Position numbers and translations under genes: made by a program
NCBI RefSeq assembly: GCF_014490485.1
Contig: NZ_JACTVA010000049.1
Span: 1-40,234, forward strand
Direction of reading: 5' to 3'
From: Teichococcus aerophilus
Lineage (GTDB): Bacteria; Pseudomonadota; Alphaproteobacteria; Acetobacterales; Acetobacteraceae
Length of the DNA: 40,234 nucleotides
Notes under the pieces: model-generated
What the model was told of the DNA's origin: nothing
The model's input: only the letters and a program-made list of their open reading frames with translations
Database searches by the model: none
Shown here: positions 6,985 to 15,489 of the stretch, piece by piece
Position numbering within the stretch: the stretch's first letter is position 1
How the letters are laid out: every line of letters starts with the position of its first letter

Positions 6985-9636
6985 TCAGGCCTTCAGGCGC
7001 AGCACGGCGACGGGGAGGGTGCCGAGCAGGGCATCGACTTCCAGCCGCTGGCCCTGGCGGAAGGTGCTGTCGTCCAGCACACCGTGCCAGTCGCCCTGGA
7101 TCTCCCCGGGCAGGTGCAGGGTGGTGCCGCGCCAGTGGCCGGGCGGGAAGCCAGGGCGCTCGGCCGGGGCTCTCGCGGCGCGCAGCGGGGCGACGACCAG
7201 GATGGCATCCTGCCCCTGGCGGCGCAGGAAGGCGAACACGGCTTCCCCCTGCGGGCCGGTGGCGATCAGCGGCGTGTAGTCGCCCTGGTGGAACAGCGAG
7301 GGCAGCTCCGCCCGCAGTTGCAGCAAGCGGTGGATGATGGCCTGCTTGACGCGGCCATCCTGCCACTGGCCGAGCAGGGCCTGTGGCGCGGTGGCGGCGC
7401 TGAGGGCCTGCTGGCGCTGGGCGAAATCCACCGGGCGGCGGTTGTCCGGGTCCACCAGGCTTTCGTCCCAGAACTCGGTGCCCTGGTAGAGGTCCGGCAC
7501 GCCGGGCAGGGTGTAGCGCAGCACGGTCTGCGCCAGGCCGAGCGTGGCGCCGGCCGGGGCGAGGCGGGCAGCGAAGGCGGCGATGTTGTCCAGCAACTCC
7601 GGCTCCTGCTTCTCGTCCAGCACGGCTTTCAGGAAGTCGAGCGATGCGGCTTCGTATTCCTCGTCCGGGCTGGCCCAGCTGGAGCGGCGCTTGGCTTCCC
7701 GCATGGCCTTCTGCTGCCAGCCGGCGAGGCGTTCCACCCAGGCCTCGATGCCCGCGCGGTCCGTGGTGCGCAGGCCTAGGGGCCAGGAGGCGACCAGCAT
7801 CTGGAACAGCATGGCGGCGTCGGCGGGCTCCGGCCCCGGGCCGGTCGGCAGGTCGGCGCGCAGGTGGGAGCTGGCGGCCATCCAGCCACGCAGCACGGCG
7901 GCCCATTCGTCCGGCATGCCGGCCAGGGCGGCGAGGCGCAGGCGCACATCCTCGCCCCGCTTGTGGTCGTGCGTGGCGGTGGCGAGCATGGCGCCGGGGA
8001 CCTGCCGCAGCCGTTCCTTGTTGGCGGTGTGGAAGGCGGATGGCGTCAGGGAGAAGGCGTCCGGGTGGGAGCCGACCTCGTTGCGGGAGAGCAGGCGGCC
8101 GTAGCGGTAGAAGGCCGTGTCCTCCACCGACTTGGCGGCGGTGGGGGAGGAGAGTTGCTGGAAGCGCGTGCGGGCGACGAGGCGCAGCGCGCGCTGCTCG
8201 GCGGGCAGGTTGAGGATGCGTTCCTCGCCCAGCCAGAGATGCAGCAGGTCCAGCACCGCGTGGTCGTCCACCGGCAGGGTGGCGCGGGCGGCGCCGACGG
8301 CGCGCAGGAGGATGGTGGCATCCTGGGAGGACGGGCGGCCAGCACGGTTGTAGGTGCGGTAGACCGGGAAGTGAACGAGGATCTCGGTCAGCACCCGGCG
8401 GATATGCGCCAGCGCCACGTCCCGCGTCATGGGATCGGCGCGGGCGATGCGGTGCAGGGCGACGGCGCAGGCCTCGCGCTCGGCGGCGAGGTTGTCGCGC
8501 AGAATCTGGCGGCGGGCGAGGCGTTCCTCGGCCGGGAAGTCCCGGCGGCTGCCGGAGACTTCCCGCCACAGGATGGAGAGCGGGGCCTCGCCGGCCGGGT
8601 CGTGCAGCACGGCGGCGACCTGGTCCATGAAGTCGTAGCCGGTGGTGCCGTCCGTGCGCCAATCCCGCGGCAGGGGCTCGCCGGGGGCGAGGATCTTCTC
8701 GACCAGGATGTAGGGGGCGCCCTGCGCGGAATCGGCGGGGCGCTGGGGGGCCAGGGCTTCCATGCGGCGGCGCAGCTTGCGGGTATAGGCGCCGGGCTGG
8801 GCCAGGCCGTCCACATGGTCGATGCGCAGGCCGTCGATCAGGCCTTCGCCGTAGAGGCGCAGGATCAGGGCGTGGGCTTCGTCGAAGACCTGCGGCACCT
8901 CGACCCGCACGCCGGCGAGGCCGGTGACGTCGAAGAAGCGGCGCCAGTTGATTTCTTCCGACGCCAGCTTCCAGTGGGAGAGGCGGAAATTCTGCTTCTC
9001 CAGCAGCGCGTGCAGGCGGGCGCGGCCTTCGGGCGTCGCGGCATCGTAGGGCGCCAGGCCGTCCGGGGCGGCGAGGATGGCCTGCGCGTCCCGCGGGCGG
9101 ATGGGGAAGAGGTCGTCGTAATAGATGGCGGCGAGGCCGGTGGGGCCTTCGGCGGCCAGGGTGATCTCGCCATCCGCCAGGGCCTCGCCATACGGGCGGC
9201 CGAGGAAGGGGGCGAGCATCTTGCCGCGCAGGGCGGGGTCGTCGGAATTCCAGTCGATATCGAAGAAGTTGGCGTAGCGGCTGTCCGGGCCATGGGCCAG
9301 CACGTCCAGCCAGGGGGCGTTGCCGCGGCCGCCGACGCCCATGTGGTTGGGCACGATGTCCAGCAGCAGGCCCATGCCGTGCTGGCGCAGCGTGGCGGTG
9401 AGGCGGCGCAATGCGTCCTCCCCCCCCAGTTCCGGGTTGATGGAGGCGTGGCTGATGGTGTCGTAGCCGTGGGTGGAGCCTGGGCGCGCCGTGAGGATGG
9501 GCGAGGCGTAGAGATGGCTGATACCGAGGCTGGCGTAGTACGGCACGGTGGCCGCCGCGTCGTCCAGCGTGAAGCCCTTATGCAACTGCAGGCGGGCTGT
9601 CGCGCGCGGGGTGGTGGTGATGGTCGGCTGCGTCAT
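6985..9636 (-). CDS. treY: Malto-oligosyltrehalose synthase (TreY)
   Basis: An 883-residue GH13 enzyme that isomerises the reducing-end alpha-1,4 bond of malto-oligosaccharides to alpha-1,1, giving maltooligosyl-trehalose for TreZ. Seen: the TreY-type N-terminus (LHKGFTLDDA, YYASLGISHLYASPIL, STHGYD), DIVPNHMG, the nucleophile region GLRIDHVDGL and the acid/base region LVEKIL. The C-terminal half has the YRTYNRAG and PGVPDLYQGTEFWD features of this subfamily. The frame stays open to 9960, but homology begins at ATG 9636, which has GGAGA upstream, so the longer frame is rejected. Unusually, treY is split from treZ by a membrane protein gene and a TRAP transporter. A weak EcfG-like promoter lies at 9668-9693. 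Confidence 0.95.
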   Translation of the reverse strand: MTQPTITTTPRATARLQLHKGFTLDDAAATVPYYASLGISHLYASPILTARPGSTHGYDTISHASINPELGGEDALRRLTATLRQHGMGLLLDIVPNHMGVGGRGNAPWLDVLAHGPDSRYANFFDIDWNSDDPALRGKMLAPFLGRPYGEALADGEITLAAEGPTGLAAIYYDDLFPIRPRDAQAILAAPDGLAPYDAATPEGRARLHALLEKQNFRLSHWKLASEEINWRRFFDVTGLAGVRVEVPQVFDEAHALILRLYGEGLIDGLRIDHVDGLAQPGAYTRKLRRRMEALAPQRPADSAQGAPYILVEKILAPGEPLPRDWRTDGTTGYDFMDQVAAVLHDPAGEAPLSILWREVSGSRRDFPAEERLARRQILRDNLAAEREACAVALHRIARADPMTRDVALAHIRRVLTEILVHFPVYRTYNRAGRPSSQDATILLRAVGAARATLPVDDHAVLDLLHLWLGEERILNLPAEQRALRLVARTRFQQLSSPTAAKSVEDTAFYRYGRLLSRNEVGSHPDAFSLTPSAFHTANKERLRQVPGAMLATATHDHKRGEDVRLRLAALAGMPDEWAAVLRGWMAASSHLRADLPTGPGPEPADAAMLFQMLVASWPLGLRTTDRAGIEAWVERLAGWQQKAMREAKRRSSWASPDEEYEAASLDFLKAVLDEKQEPELLDNIAAFAARLAPAGATLGLAQTVLRYTLPGVPDLYQGTEFWDESLVDPDNRRPVDFAQRQQALSAATAPQALLGQWQDGRVKQAIIHRLLQLRAELPSLFHQGDYTPLIATGPQGEAVFAFLRRQGQDAILVVAPLRAARAPAERPGFPPGHWRGTTLHLPGEIQGDWHGVLDDSTFRQGQRLEVDALLGTLPVAVLRLKA

Positions 9637-9667
9637 CTGGGCTGTCTCTCCGCGCGGGCAGGTGCTT

Positions 9668-9693
9668 GACGCATGGGCAGGGGGGCAAGTTGC
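9668..9693 (-). promoter_or_regulatory. Weak EcfG-like promoter upstream of treY
   Basis: On the minus strand GCAACTT (its GCAAC at 9693-9689) is followed, 18 bases after GCAAC, by GTC (9670-9668), 32 bases before the treY ATG. The -35 element and spacing equal those in front of the ecfG gene here, but the -10 has GTC instead of GTT. This is a suggestive match only. Confidence 0.3.
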
Positions 9694-9742
9694 AGCTTCG
9701 CGCCTGGGTTGGAAGGAATGCGGCCGGGATGCATGCGGGCGC

Positions 9743-10150
9743 TCAGCCGAGGCCGGCGGACGGGGGGACCAGCCAGTCGCCGAGCTCGCCCCCCGCGACG
9801 GTGGCGGCCAGCAGGCCACCCATGAACAGGATGAAGGCCCCGGCGGCCCGTGGCAGGGTGCGGGCCTGCAGCAGGTAGACCGCGAGGCCCAGCGGCATGA
9901 ACAGCAGCACCAGGATACGGGCGAGGCCGCCGGGCGGGCGGTAGCCGCCCTGACGTGCATCCGCGCTGCACCACCAGGCGGTGAGGCCCACCAGGATGAA
10001 GGCGACGACGAGATCCGCCCACGTCATGCTGGTGGCGTAGGCGGTGCCGGCCAGGGAATCCGCGATCGGGCTGAGGAAGCTGACGGCCAGCAGGGCGGCG
10101 TAGATGGCGCCGGGCGGGACGGGGCGCAGCCGGGCGATGCCGTTCAGCAT
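9743..10150 (-). CDS. Small four-TM membrane protein of unknown function
   Basis: A 135-residue protein with four hydrophobic segments at about 15-33, 42-60, 82-100 and 106-125, joined by short loops. One loop carries Cys and an Arg-rich turn (CSADARQGGYRPP). I do not recognise a family. The start at 10150 is preferred over the in-frame ATG four codons upstream because GGAG lies 6 bases before it, whereas the upstream ATG has AAGG touching it. It lies between treY (106-base gap) and the dctM gene (126-base gap with a strong hairpin), so it is probably not cotranscribed with dctM. Confidence 0.7.
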   Translation of the reverse strand: MLNGIARLRPVPPGAIYAALLAVSFLSPIADSLAGTAYATSMTWADLVVAFILVGLTAWWCSADARQGGYRPPGGLARILVLLFMPLGLAVYLLQARTLPRAAGAFILFMGGLLAATVAGGELGDWLVPPSAGLG

Positions 10151-10232
10151 GACTCGCTCCATCCTTGCAGCGTGCGGCGGGGTGGCTTGTGCTGCGCAGT
10201 ATCGGGATGGGATGCCGCCTTGTCGAGCATGG

Positions 10233-10265
10233 CCGCGCCCGGGGCGTGGCGGCCCCGGGGCGCGG
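10233..10265 (-). terminator. Strong GC hairpin downstream of dctM
   Basis: CCGCGCCC-GGGGC (10233-10245) pairs with GCCCCGGGGCGCGG (10252-10265) with one bulged base and a 6-base loop. It starts 11 bases past the dctM stop. There is no T-run, so it may be a transcript-stabilising or rho-assisted end. Confidence 0.5.
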
Positions 10266-10276
10266 CGCGGAGTGCG

Positions 10277-11596
10277 TCAGTTGAGGAACTCGGGCGAGAT
10301 CATGCTGGGCAGGAACAGCACCAGGGAGGGCCAGGCGATGATCAGCAGCAGCACGGCGAACATGGGCAGCAGCATGATGAAGGTGTCCTTCAGCGCATCC
10401 GCCATGCGCATGCCGGCGACGGAGCAGGCCACCATGAGGCATATGCCGTAGGGTGGCGTGACCAGGCCGAAGGCGAGCGAGACGATGCCGATCATGGCGA
10501 ACTGGATGGGGTCCATGCCCACGGAGATCGTCAGCGGCTGCAGGATGGCGCCGACGATGATGATGGCGGGAATGGCATCCAGGAAGCAGCCGGTGATGAG
10601 GAAGACGCAGGCGATGAAGACGCCGGTGCCGAACTGGTTGAGGTTCCAGCCCATGACGCCTTCCAGCAGCACGCGCGGGATTTCGTAATAGGCCAGCAGC
10701 CAGCCGAAGGCGCTGGCGGTGCCGACGCAGAACAGGGCGATGGCGGCGAGGCGGCCGGAATCCACCAGGCTGTCCCACAGGCCCTTCATGTCCATCTCCC
10801 GGTACACGAGCAGGGAGAGGGCGCCGGCGTAGAGCACGGCGATGCAGGCGGATTCGGTGGCGGTGAACCAGCCGAACAGCTTGCCGCCGATGATGATGAA
10901 GGGCGTCATCAGCGCCGGGATGGAGATGAACAGCGCGTTCAGGATCTCCCGCAGCGAGGCGCGGGGATAGGTGGGGTAGCCGCGCCGCTTGGCATAGACA
11001 TGCACGGTGGCCATCTGCACGCCGGCGATGAGGATGCCGGGGATGACGCCGGCCAGGAACAGGCCGCCGATGGAGACGGTGAGGACGCCGCCCCAGACGA
11101 TCATCAGGATGGAGGGCGGGATGATGACGGCGAGCACGGCCGAGACGGCGGTGATGGCGACGGAGAAGCTGTCGTCATAGCCTTCCTTCCGCTGGGCCTC
11201 GATGAAGATCTTGCTCTGGCTGGCGGCGTCGGCGGTGGAACTGCCGGAGATGCCGGCGAAGAAGAAGGACAGCACGACGTTCATCTGCGCCAGGCTGCCG
11301 GGGAAGTGGCCGACGAGACTTCGGGAGAGCAGCATCAGCCGGTCCGTGATGCCGCCGATATTCATCAGGTTGGCGGTCAGCAGGAAGAAGGGCACGGCCA
11401 GCAGGATGAAGCTGTTGTAGGCGTTGAACGTCTCCTGCACCACGATGAAGGGGGAGAGGTGCGGTTCGATCAGCATGATCGGCAGGCAGGCGACGCCGAG
11501 GGCGAAGGCCACGGGCACGCGCAGGGCAAGCAGCAGGAAGAAGCAGCCGAACAGGATGGCGGCCGCGATCCCCGGGGTCAGCAAGGCGCCGTTCAT
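10277..11596 (-). CDS. dctM: TRAP transporter large permease, DctM family
   Basis: A 439-residue, very hydrophobic protein with about twelve membrane segments. Typical DctM signatures are visible: AVPFFLLTANLMN, FAGISGSSTADAAS, VIIPPSILMIVWG, and LGLVTPPYG-like LAFGLVTPPYGICL near the C-terminus. It forms the ion-coupled transport channel for substrate delivered by the DctP periplasmic binding protein. Its ATG overlaps the dctQ stop by four bases (ATGA), so the two subunits are translationally coupled. The substrate (an organic acid, perhaps a sugar acid) cannot be read from the sequence. Confidence 0.95.
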   Translation of the reverse strand: MNGALLTPGIAAAILFGCFFLLLALRVPVAFALGVACLPIMLIEPHLSPFIVVQETFNAYNSFILLAVPFFLLTANLMNIGGITDRLMLLSRSLVGHFPGSLAQMNVVLSFFFAGISGSSTADAASQSKIFIEAQRKEGYDDSFSVAITAVSAVLAVIIPPSILMIVWGGVLTVSIGGLFLAGVIPGILIAGVQMATVHVYAKRRGYPTYPRASLREILNALFISIPALMTPFIIIGGKLFGWFTATESACIAVLYAGALSLLVYREMDMKGLWDSLVDSGRLAAIALFCVGTASAFGWLLAYYEIPRVLLEGVMGWNLNQFGTGVFIACVFLITGCFLDAIPAIIIVGAILQPLTISVGMDPIQFAMIGIVSLAFGLVTPPYGICLMVACSVAGMRMADALKDTFIMLLPMFAVLLLIIAWPSLVLFLPSMISPEFLN

Positions 11597-12108
11597 GCGT
11601 GGGATTCCGGTTGGGAGAGAAGGCGGGCGGCATCAACCATGCGTTCCGCGCTGAAGATGGCGAAGGAGAAGCCGGCCAGGGGCCAGGCGATGTGGATCGT
11701 CCAGAGGGGAAGCTCCGCCATCTCGCTGATGCGGTAGAAGGCGAACTCGGTGAATTCCCAGCCGAAGAACAGGAAGACGAACGAGAAGATCAGCACGAAG
11801 GTGCCGGCCACCAGCTCCACCTTCGCGTTGCCGCGTGGGGTGAGGAGGGGGAAGACATCGACGACGAAGTGGGTGCCTTCCCGCACCGCCAGCATGGCGC
11901 CGATCATCACCATCCAGACCAGGCCGAAGCGGGCCATCTCCTCGGTCCAGATGTAGTGGGGGATGATGGCGGTGAAGCGGGAGAAGATCTGCAGGGTGAC
12001 GGGGAAGAGCAGGATGAGGACGGTGAGCCCGAGCAGGATCTGCAGCAATGTGCCGTAGCCCGCGGTGAAGCGGCGCAGGGGACCGGGCTTCTCAACAGCA
12101 TCTGTCAT
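11593..12108 (-). CDS. dctQ: TRAP transporter small permease, DctQ family
   Basis: A 171-residue protein with four membrane segments and the DctQ pattern (FSRFTAIIPHYIWTEEMAR, then VWMVMIGAMLAVREGTHF). It pairs with DctM as the small membrane subunit. ATG at 12108 is chosen because the homology starts after it; an upstream in-frame ATG at 12216 would add 36 Arg/Pro-rich residues unlike the family. The ribosome site is weak (GGAAAA). A 190-base gap with a dispersed repeat separates it from dctP, more than usual for TRAP operons. Confidence 0.93.
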   Translation of the reverse strand: MTDAVEKPGPLRRFTAGYGTLLQILLGLTVLILLFPVTLQIFSRFTAIIPHYIWTEEMARFGLVWMVMIGAMLAVREGTHFVVDVFPLLTPRGNAKVELVAGTFVLIFSFVFLFFGWEFTEFAFYRISEMAELPLWTIHIAWPLAGFSFAIFSAERMVDAARLLSQPESHA

Positions 12109-12202
12109 ACGTTTTCCAACCAAGGGGCCGCCCGCGCGGTGGCGGGCGGCGTTGCGCCAGCGTGGTTCCCGGCGGGTGCGCCGGGGCGGAAGCGGCTGAG
12201 AG

Positions 12203-12273
12203 CATGACGCGTTCACGTGCGTCCACGCGCCATGCTCTCGGCCTTTGTCTGGTCGCGTGATTCGGGCTTTCGG
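12203..12273 (+). repeat. Dispersed intergenic repeat, copy 2
   Basis: It matches 1356-1428 (29 of the first 35 bases, same 17-base spacing to GCGTGAT, same TTTCGG end). In this copy GAGCATGACGCG and CGCGCCATGCTC form a near-perfect 12-bp inverted repeat with one mismatch, so the transcript can fold into a hairpin between dctP and dctQ. Confidence 0.55.
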
Positions 12274-12298
12274 TCATTCCACCTCCAGCCATCACGCT

Positions 12299-13291
12299 CT
12301 AGCTGGTGACGGCGGTGATGCGGCTCATGATGCCGTCGGCCTCGATCTCCTTCGCGTAGGCGGCCATGACGGGCGCGACCTTTTCCAGCAGCGCCTGGCG
12401 TTCGGTGAACTCGATCTTCTTCAGGCGGCCGGAGGCGGCGAGGGCGTCGATCTTCTGGCTGTCCTCGGTCGATTCGATCTGGCGGCCGAAAGCGCCGGCT
12501 TCCGCGCCGGCGCGGCGGATGGCGGCCTGCAGGTCCGGCGGCAGCCGGGTGAAGACGGCGGAGGAGAAGCAGATGGGCCGGACGGTGATGGCGTGCTGCG
12601 TCAGCGCCAGGTTGGGCGCCACTTCGAAGAAGCGCATCTGCTCGACGCCCGCGGCCTCGTTCTCGCCGGCCTGGATGACGCCGTTCTGGATGGCGTTGTA
12701 GATCTCGTTATAGGCGATGACGGTGGGCGACATGCCGGCGGCGGAGAAGGTACGGCTCCAGATCGGGGCACCCTGCACGCGGACCTTCACGGCGCGGAGG
12801 TCCGCCACGGTGGCCATGGGCTTGCTGGCGAAGATGTTGCGGACGCCGCCGCCGGCATAGCCGACGAGCATGACGCGGGCACGCTTCTCCACTTCGTCGC
12901 CGATCGGCTTCAGCAGATCCTGGTCCATCACCTTGTTCCAGTGGGCGAGGTCCCGGAACAGGAAGGGGGCGTCGATGAAGGGCGCGGCGCGGGAAAAGGT
13001 AGACATGTGCGCGGGGGACACGATGCCGTAATCCACCGCGCGGCCCTGGGCCATGTATTCGAAGTACTGCTTTTCCAGGCCGAGGCTGCTGTTCTTGTGC
13101 AGGATGAAGTTGATGGGCTTGCCGTAGTACTGCTTCACCAGTTCCTCGAACCGCGCCAGGCAGCGGGTGAAGGCATGTTCGTCGTTGAACTGGGATGCGC
13201 CGTTCAGGGTGATGGTTTGTGCCTGGGCTTTGCCGGTGATGGCGAAGCCGGCCAGTGCGGCGGCACCGCCCAGAAGGAATCGTCTCTGCAT
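12299..13291 (-). CDS. dctP: TRAP transporter periplasmic binding protein, DctP family
   Basis: A 330-residue secreted binding protein. The signal peptide is MQRRFLLGG... ending AQA-Q at about residue 24, with a Tat-like double Arg near the start. DctP family features include a VKVRVQGAP-type binding strand, the NEIYNAIQNGVIQAGENE segment (the family's YxALQxGVVDGxEN motif) and the conserved Arg used to bind a carboxylate. It captures an acidic substrate and hands it to DctQM. AAGGGGAGA lies upstream of the ATG. It is first of the dctP-dctQ-dctM set; the repeat hairpin after it may allow higher DctP levels than the permease. Confidence 0.93.
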   Translation of the reverse strand: MQRRFLLGGAAALAGFAITGKAQAQTITLNGASQFNDEHAFTRCLARFEELVKQYYGKPINFILHKNSSLGLEKQYFEYMAQGRAVDYGIVSPAHMSTFSRAAPFIDAPFLFRDLAHWNKVMDQDLLKPIGDEVEKRARVMLVGYAGGGVRNIFASKPMATVADLRAVKVRVQGAPIWSRTFSAAGMSPTVIAYNEIYNAIQNGVIQAGENEAAGVEQMRFFEVAPNLALTQHAITVRPICFSSAVFTRLPPDLQAAIRRAGAEAGAFGRQIESTEDSQKIDALAASGRLKKIEFTERQALLEKVAPVMAAYAKEIEADGIMSRITAVTS

Positions 13292-13407
13292 GGTGGTCTC
13301 TCCCCTTGATGGCCGAGCTGCGCCGGCCTGGGGGAAAGGCTAAACAACCTGTAACGAAATCGGAATTAAAGATTTGGGGGCGGCGGGGGTTTGCCTGTGG
13401 CGCGGAG

Positions 13408-13439
13408 CCTTGAGAGGGGGTGTCGCCCCCCGCTCAAGG
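13408..13439 (-). terminator. Hairpin at the end of the glgE-malQ operon
   Basis: CCTTGAG (13408-13414) pairs with CTCAAGG (13433-13439), extended by an inner GGGGG/CCCCC pairing after one mismatch. It begins 8 bases past the malQ stop and marks the likely 3' end of the six-gene operon. No T-run follows on the minus strand. Confidence 0.55.
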
Positions 13440-13446
13440 TTCCTGG

Positions 13447-15489
13447 TCAGGGGGCGCGGCGGGCGCGGGCGAGGCCGCGCAGGCGCATCTCCACCACCGG
13501 GTCGGCCAGCATGCGCTCCACCGGCGTATCGAAGCGCCGGCGCCAGTTGGGGTGCTGGTTGGTGGTGCCGGGCAGGTTGGGCTGTTCCTCGGCGGCGACA
13601 GCATCCTCCAGCGGCAGCAGGGCCAGGTGGCAGGCGGAGCGGCCGATATGGGCGGCGGCGGCATCGGCGGCGGGGCGGCCGCGTTCCCGCGACGGGACGC
13701 GGGCGCTCTGCGCGACGCCGGAGGCCCTGAAGGCGGCCCAGAGGGCGTTGCGGTCCGCCTGGCGTTCCTTAGGACTTTCCACCGGGGTGAAGCCGAGCTT
13801 CTTGCGCCAGACGATGTCGTTGCCCGTCCACCAGCCGGCGACGGTGGCGAGGTCGTGCGTCGAGGTCATGGCGACGGCGCCGGGGGTCCATTGGCCGGGG
13901 GCGGTGAAGCGCTGGCCGTTCTTTTCGAACCACAGCACCCGCATGCCGGCGAGGCCGGCCTTCTGCAGCCGGGGGCGGAAGCCGGCGGGGACGGTACCGA
14001 GATCCTCGCCGATCACCACCGCCTTGTGGCGCCACGATTCGAGCGCGACGAGGCGCAGCAGATCCTCCAGCGGGTAGCGGAGATAGGCGCCGTCCTTCGG
14101 CGAGGCGCCTTCCGGCACCAGCCAGAGGCGGCGCAGGCCGAGGACATGGTCCAGCCGCACGCCGCCGGCATTGCGGAAGGCGGCGCCGAGCATTTCCCGG
14201 AAGCCGGCGAAGCCGGACGCCTGCAGGCCGTGCGGGGAAAAGCTGGTGATGCCCCAGCCCTGGCCGCGTCGGTTGAAGATATCCGGCGGCGCGCCGATCT
14301 CGACCCGCTGCAGCATGTCCGCCTGGCGGCCCCAGGCATCGCTGCCGCCGTTGTCGACGCCGATGGCGAGGTCGGCGATCAGGCCGATCCGCATGCCGCC
14401 GGCCTTGGCGGCGCGCTGGGCGCCGGAGAGGCCGCGCTCGGCCAGAAATTGCAGGAAGACGTGGAACTCGACCTCCGCCGCGTGCTCGGCGGCGAAGGCG
14501 GCGACGGCGGGGCTTTGCGGGTCCCGCAACTCGGCGGGCCAGTCGTGCCAGTGCCAGCGCAGCGGGTCGGCGCCGAACTGGGCCTGGTGCAGCGCCTCGA
14601 ACACCGCATGGCGTTCCAGCGCGGCGCCACCTTCGGCCCGGAAGGCGGCGAAGGCGTCGCGTGAGGCCTGCGGGGCGTTGGCGAAGGCCTTGAACAGGTC
14701 GCGCAGGATGGCCAGCCGGGTCTCGGCGGTGGCGGGCCAGTCGATCAGCGTCAGCGCGTCCAGCTCCGCCAGCCGCTTGGCGAGGTGGGCGGGGGGCTCG
14801 AAGGGTTCGCCCATGACGTCCCCCGCATCGGCGTGGCGGGCATCGAGCCGGGCGCGGCTGGACGGGGCGTAGGGGCTGAAGCGGTTGGGATCGGCGGAGA
14901 ACTGCGCGTGGACGGGGCTGATGGCGATGGCATCGGCCCCCAGGGCGGCGGCGGGGGTGGCGAGGGCTTCCAGCGCCGCGTAGTCCCCGGTGCCTTGCGG
15001 GCTTTCCCGCCGCAGCGAATAGAGCTGGGCAGTGAGGCCCCAGGCGCGGCCATCCGGGCAGGCATCGATGATGCGGTGGGCGTGGTCCGGCGCCACGGCA
15101 AGGATGAGCTGCCGGCTGCCGGATTCGATGACGTAGTAGCCCGGCTGGCTGGGCGCGGTGATGCGGGCGCCGCGATAGGCGGGGGTGGCGGTGCCGTCGG
15201 CGCTGGTACCGTCCTCCGCCTCGATCCGGTAGGAGCCGGGGGGCATGTCCAGGCGCAGTTCCCGGCCGGCCTCGGTGGTGACGAGGGGCGGCGGGGTGGC
15301 GTGCATGGCGTTGCGCTGCGCGGCCATGCTCTCGGCGATCTGCGCCTCGCTGTCGGCAGGCAGGCCGAGGGCGTTGAGCAGGGTGCGCAGCGCCTCCGGC
15401 GCCACGGTCATGGGGTTGCCGTGCGCGTCCCGCCACTCGGCCATCAGGCCGGCAGCGCGGGCGAGCTGGAGCAGCGCGTCGTCGCTCAC
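13447..15489 (-). CDS. malQ: 4-alpha-glucanotransferase (amylomaltase), GH77
   Basis: A 680-residue GH77 enzyme that transfers glucan chains between maltodextrins and releases glucose. Visible motifs are the nucleophile region GVRLDHVLGLRRLWLVP, acid/base IGEDLGTVP, third acid Asp546 in STHDLATVAGWW, and the typical C-terminal NLPGTTNQHPNWRRR. About 160 residues precede the barrel, as in the long MalQ type. The GTG start at 15489 overlaps the treZ stop by four bases (GTGA); the open frame upstream to 15663 is a shadow inside treZ. It is the last gene of the glgE operon and would recycle short oligosaccharides left by TreY, TreZ and GlgX. Confidence 0.93.
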   Translation of the reverse strand: MSDDALLQLARAAGLMAEWRDAHGNPMTVAPEALRTLLNALGLPADSEAQIAESMAAQRNAMHATPPPLVTTEAGRELRLDMPPGSYRIEAEDGTSADGTATPAYRGARITAPSQPGYYVIESGSRQLILAVAPDHAHRIIDACPDGRAWGLTAQLYSLRRESPQGTGDYAALEALATPAAALGADAIAISPVHAQFSADPNRFSPYAPSSRARLDARHADAGDVMGEPFEPPAHLAKRLAELDALTLIDWPATAETRLAILRDLFKAFANAPQASRDAFAAFRAEGGAALERHAVFEALHQAQFGADPLRWHWHDWPAELRDPQSPAVAAFAAEHAAEVEFHVFLQFLAERGLSGAQRAAKAGGMRIGLIADLAIGVDNGGSDAWGRQADMLQRVEIGAPPDIFNRRGQGWGITSFSPHGLQASGFAGFREMLGAAFRNAGGVRLDHVLGLRRLWLVPEGASPKDGAYLRYPLEDLLRLVALESWRHKAVVIGEDLGTVPAGFRPRLQKAGLAGMRVLWFEKNGQRFTAPGQWTPGAVAMTSTHDLATVAGWWTGNDIVWRKKLGFTPVESPKERQADRNALWAAFRASGVAQSARVPSRERGRPAADAAAAHIGRSACHLALLPLEDAVAAEEQPNLPGTTNQHPNWRRRFDTPVERMLADPVVEMRLRGLARARRAP

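Noticed and set aside
9637-9960. N-terminal extension of treY by 108 codons
   Set aside because: The extra residues are Arg/Pro/Cys-rich, overlap the neighbouring membrane protein gene and do not fit the TreY family; the ATG at 9636 has a ribosome site.
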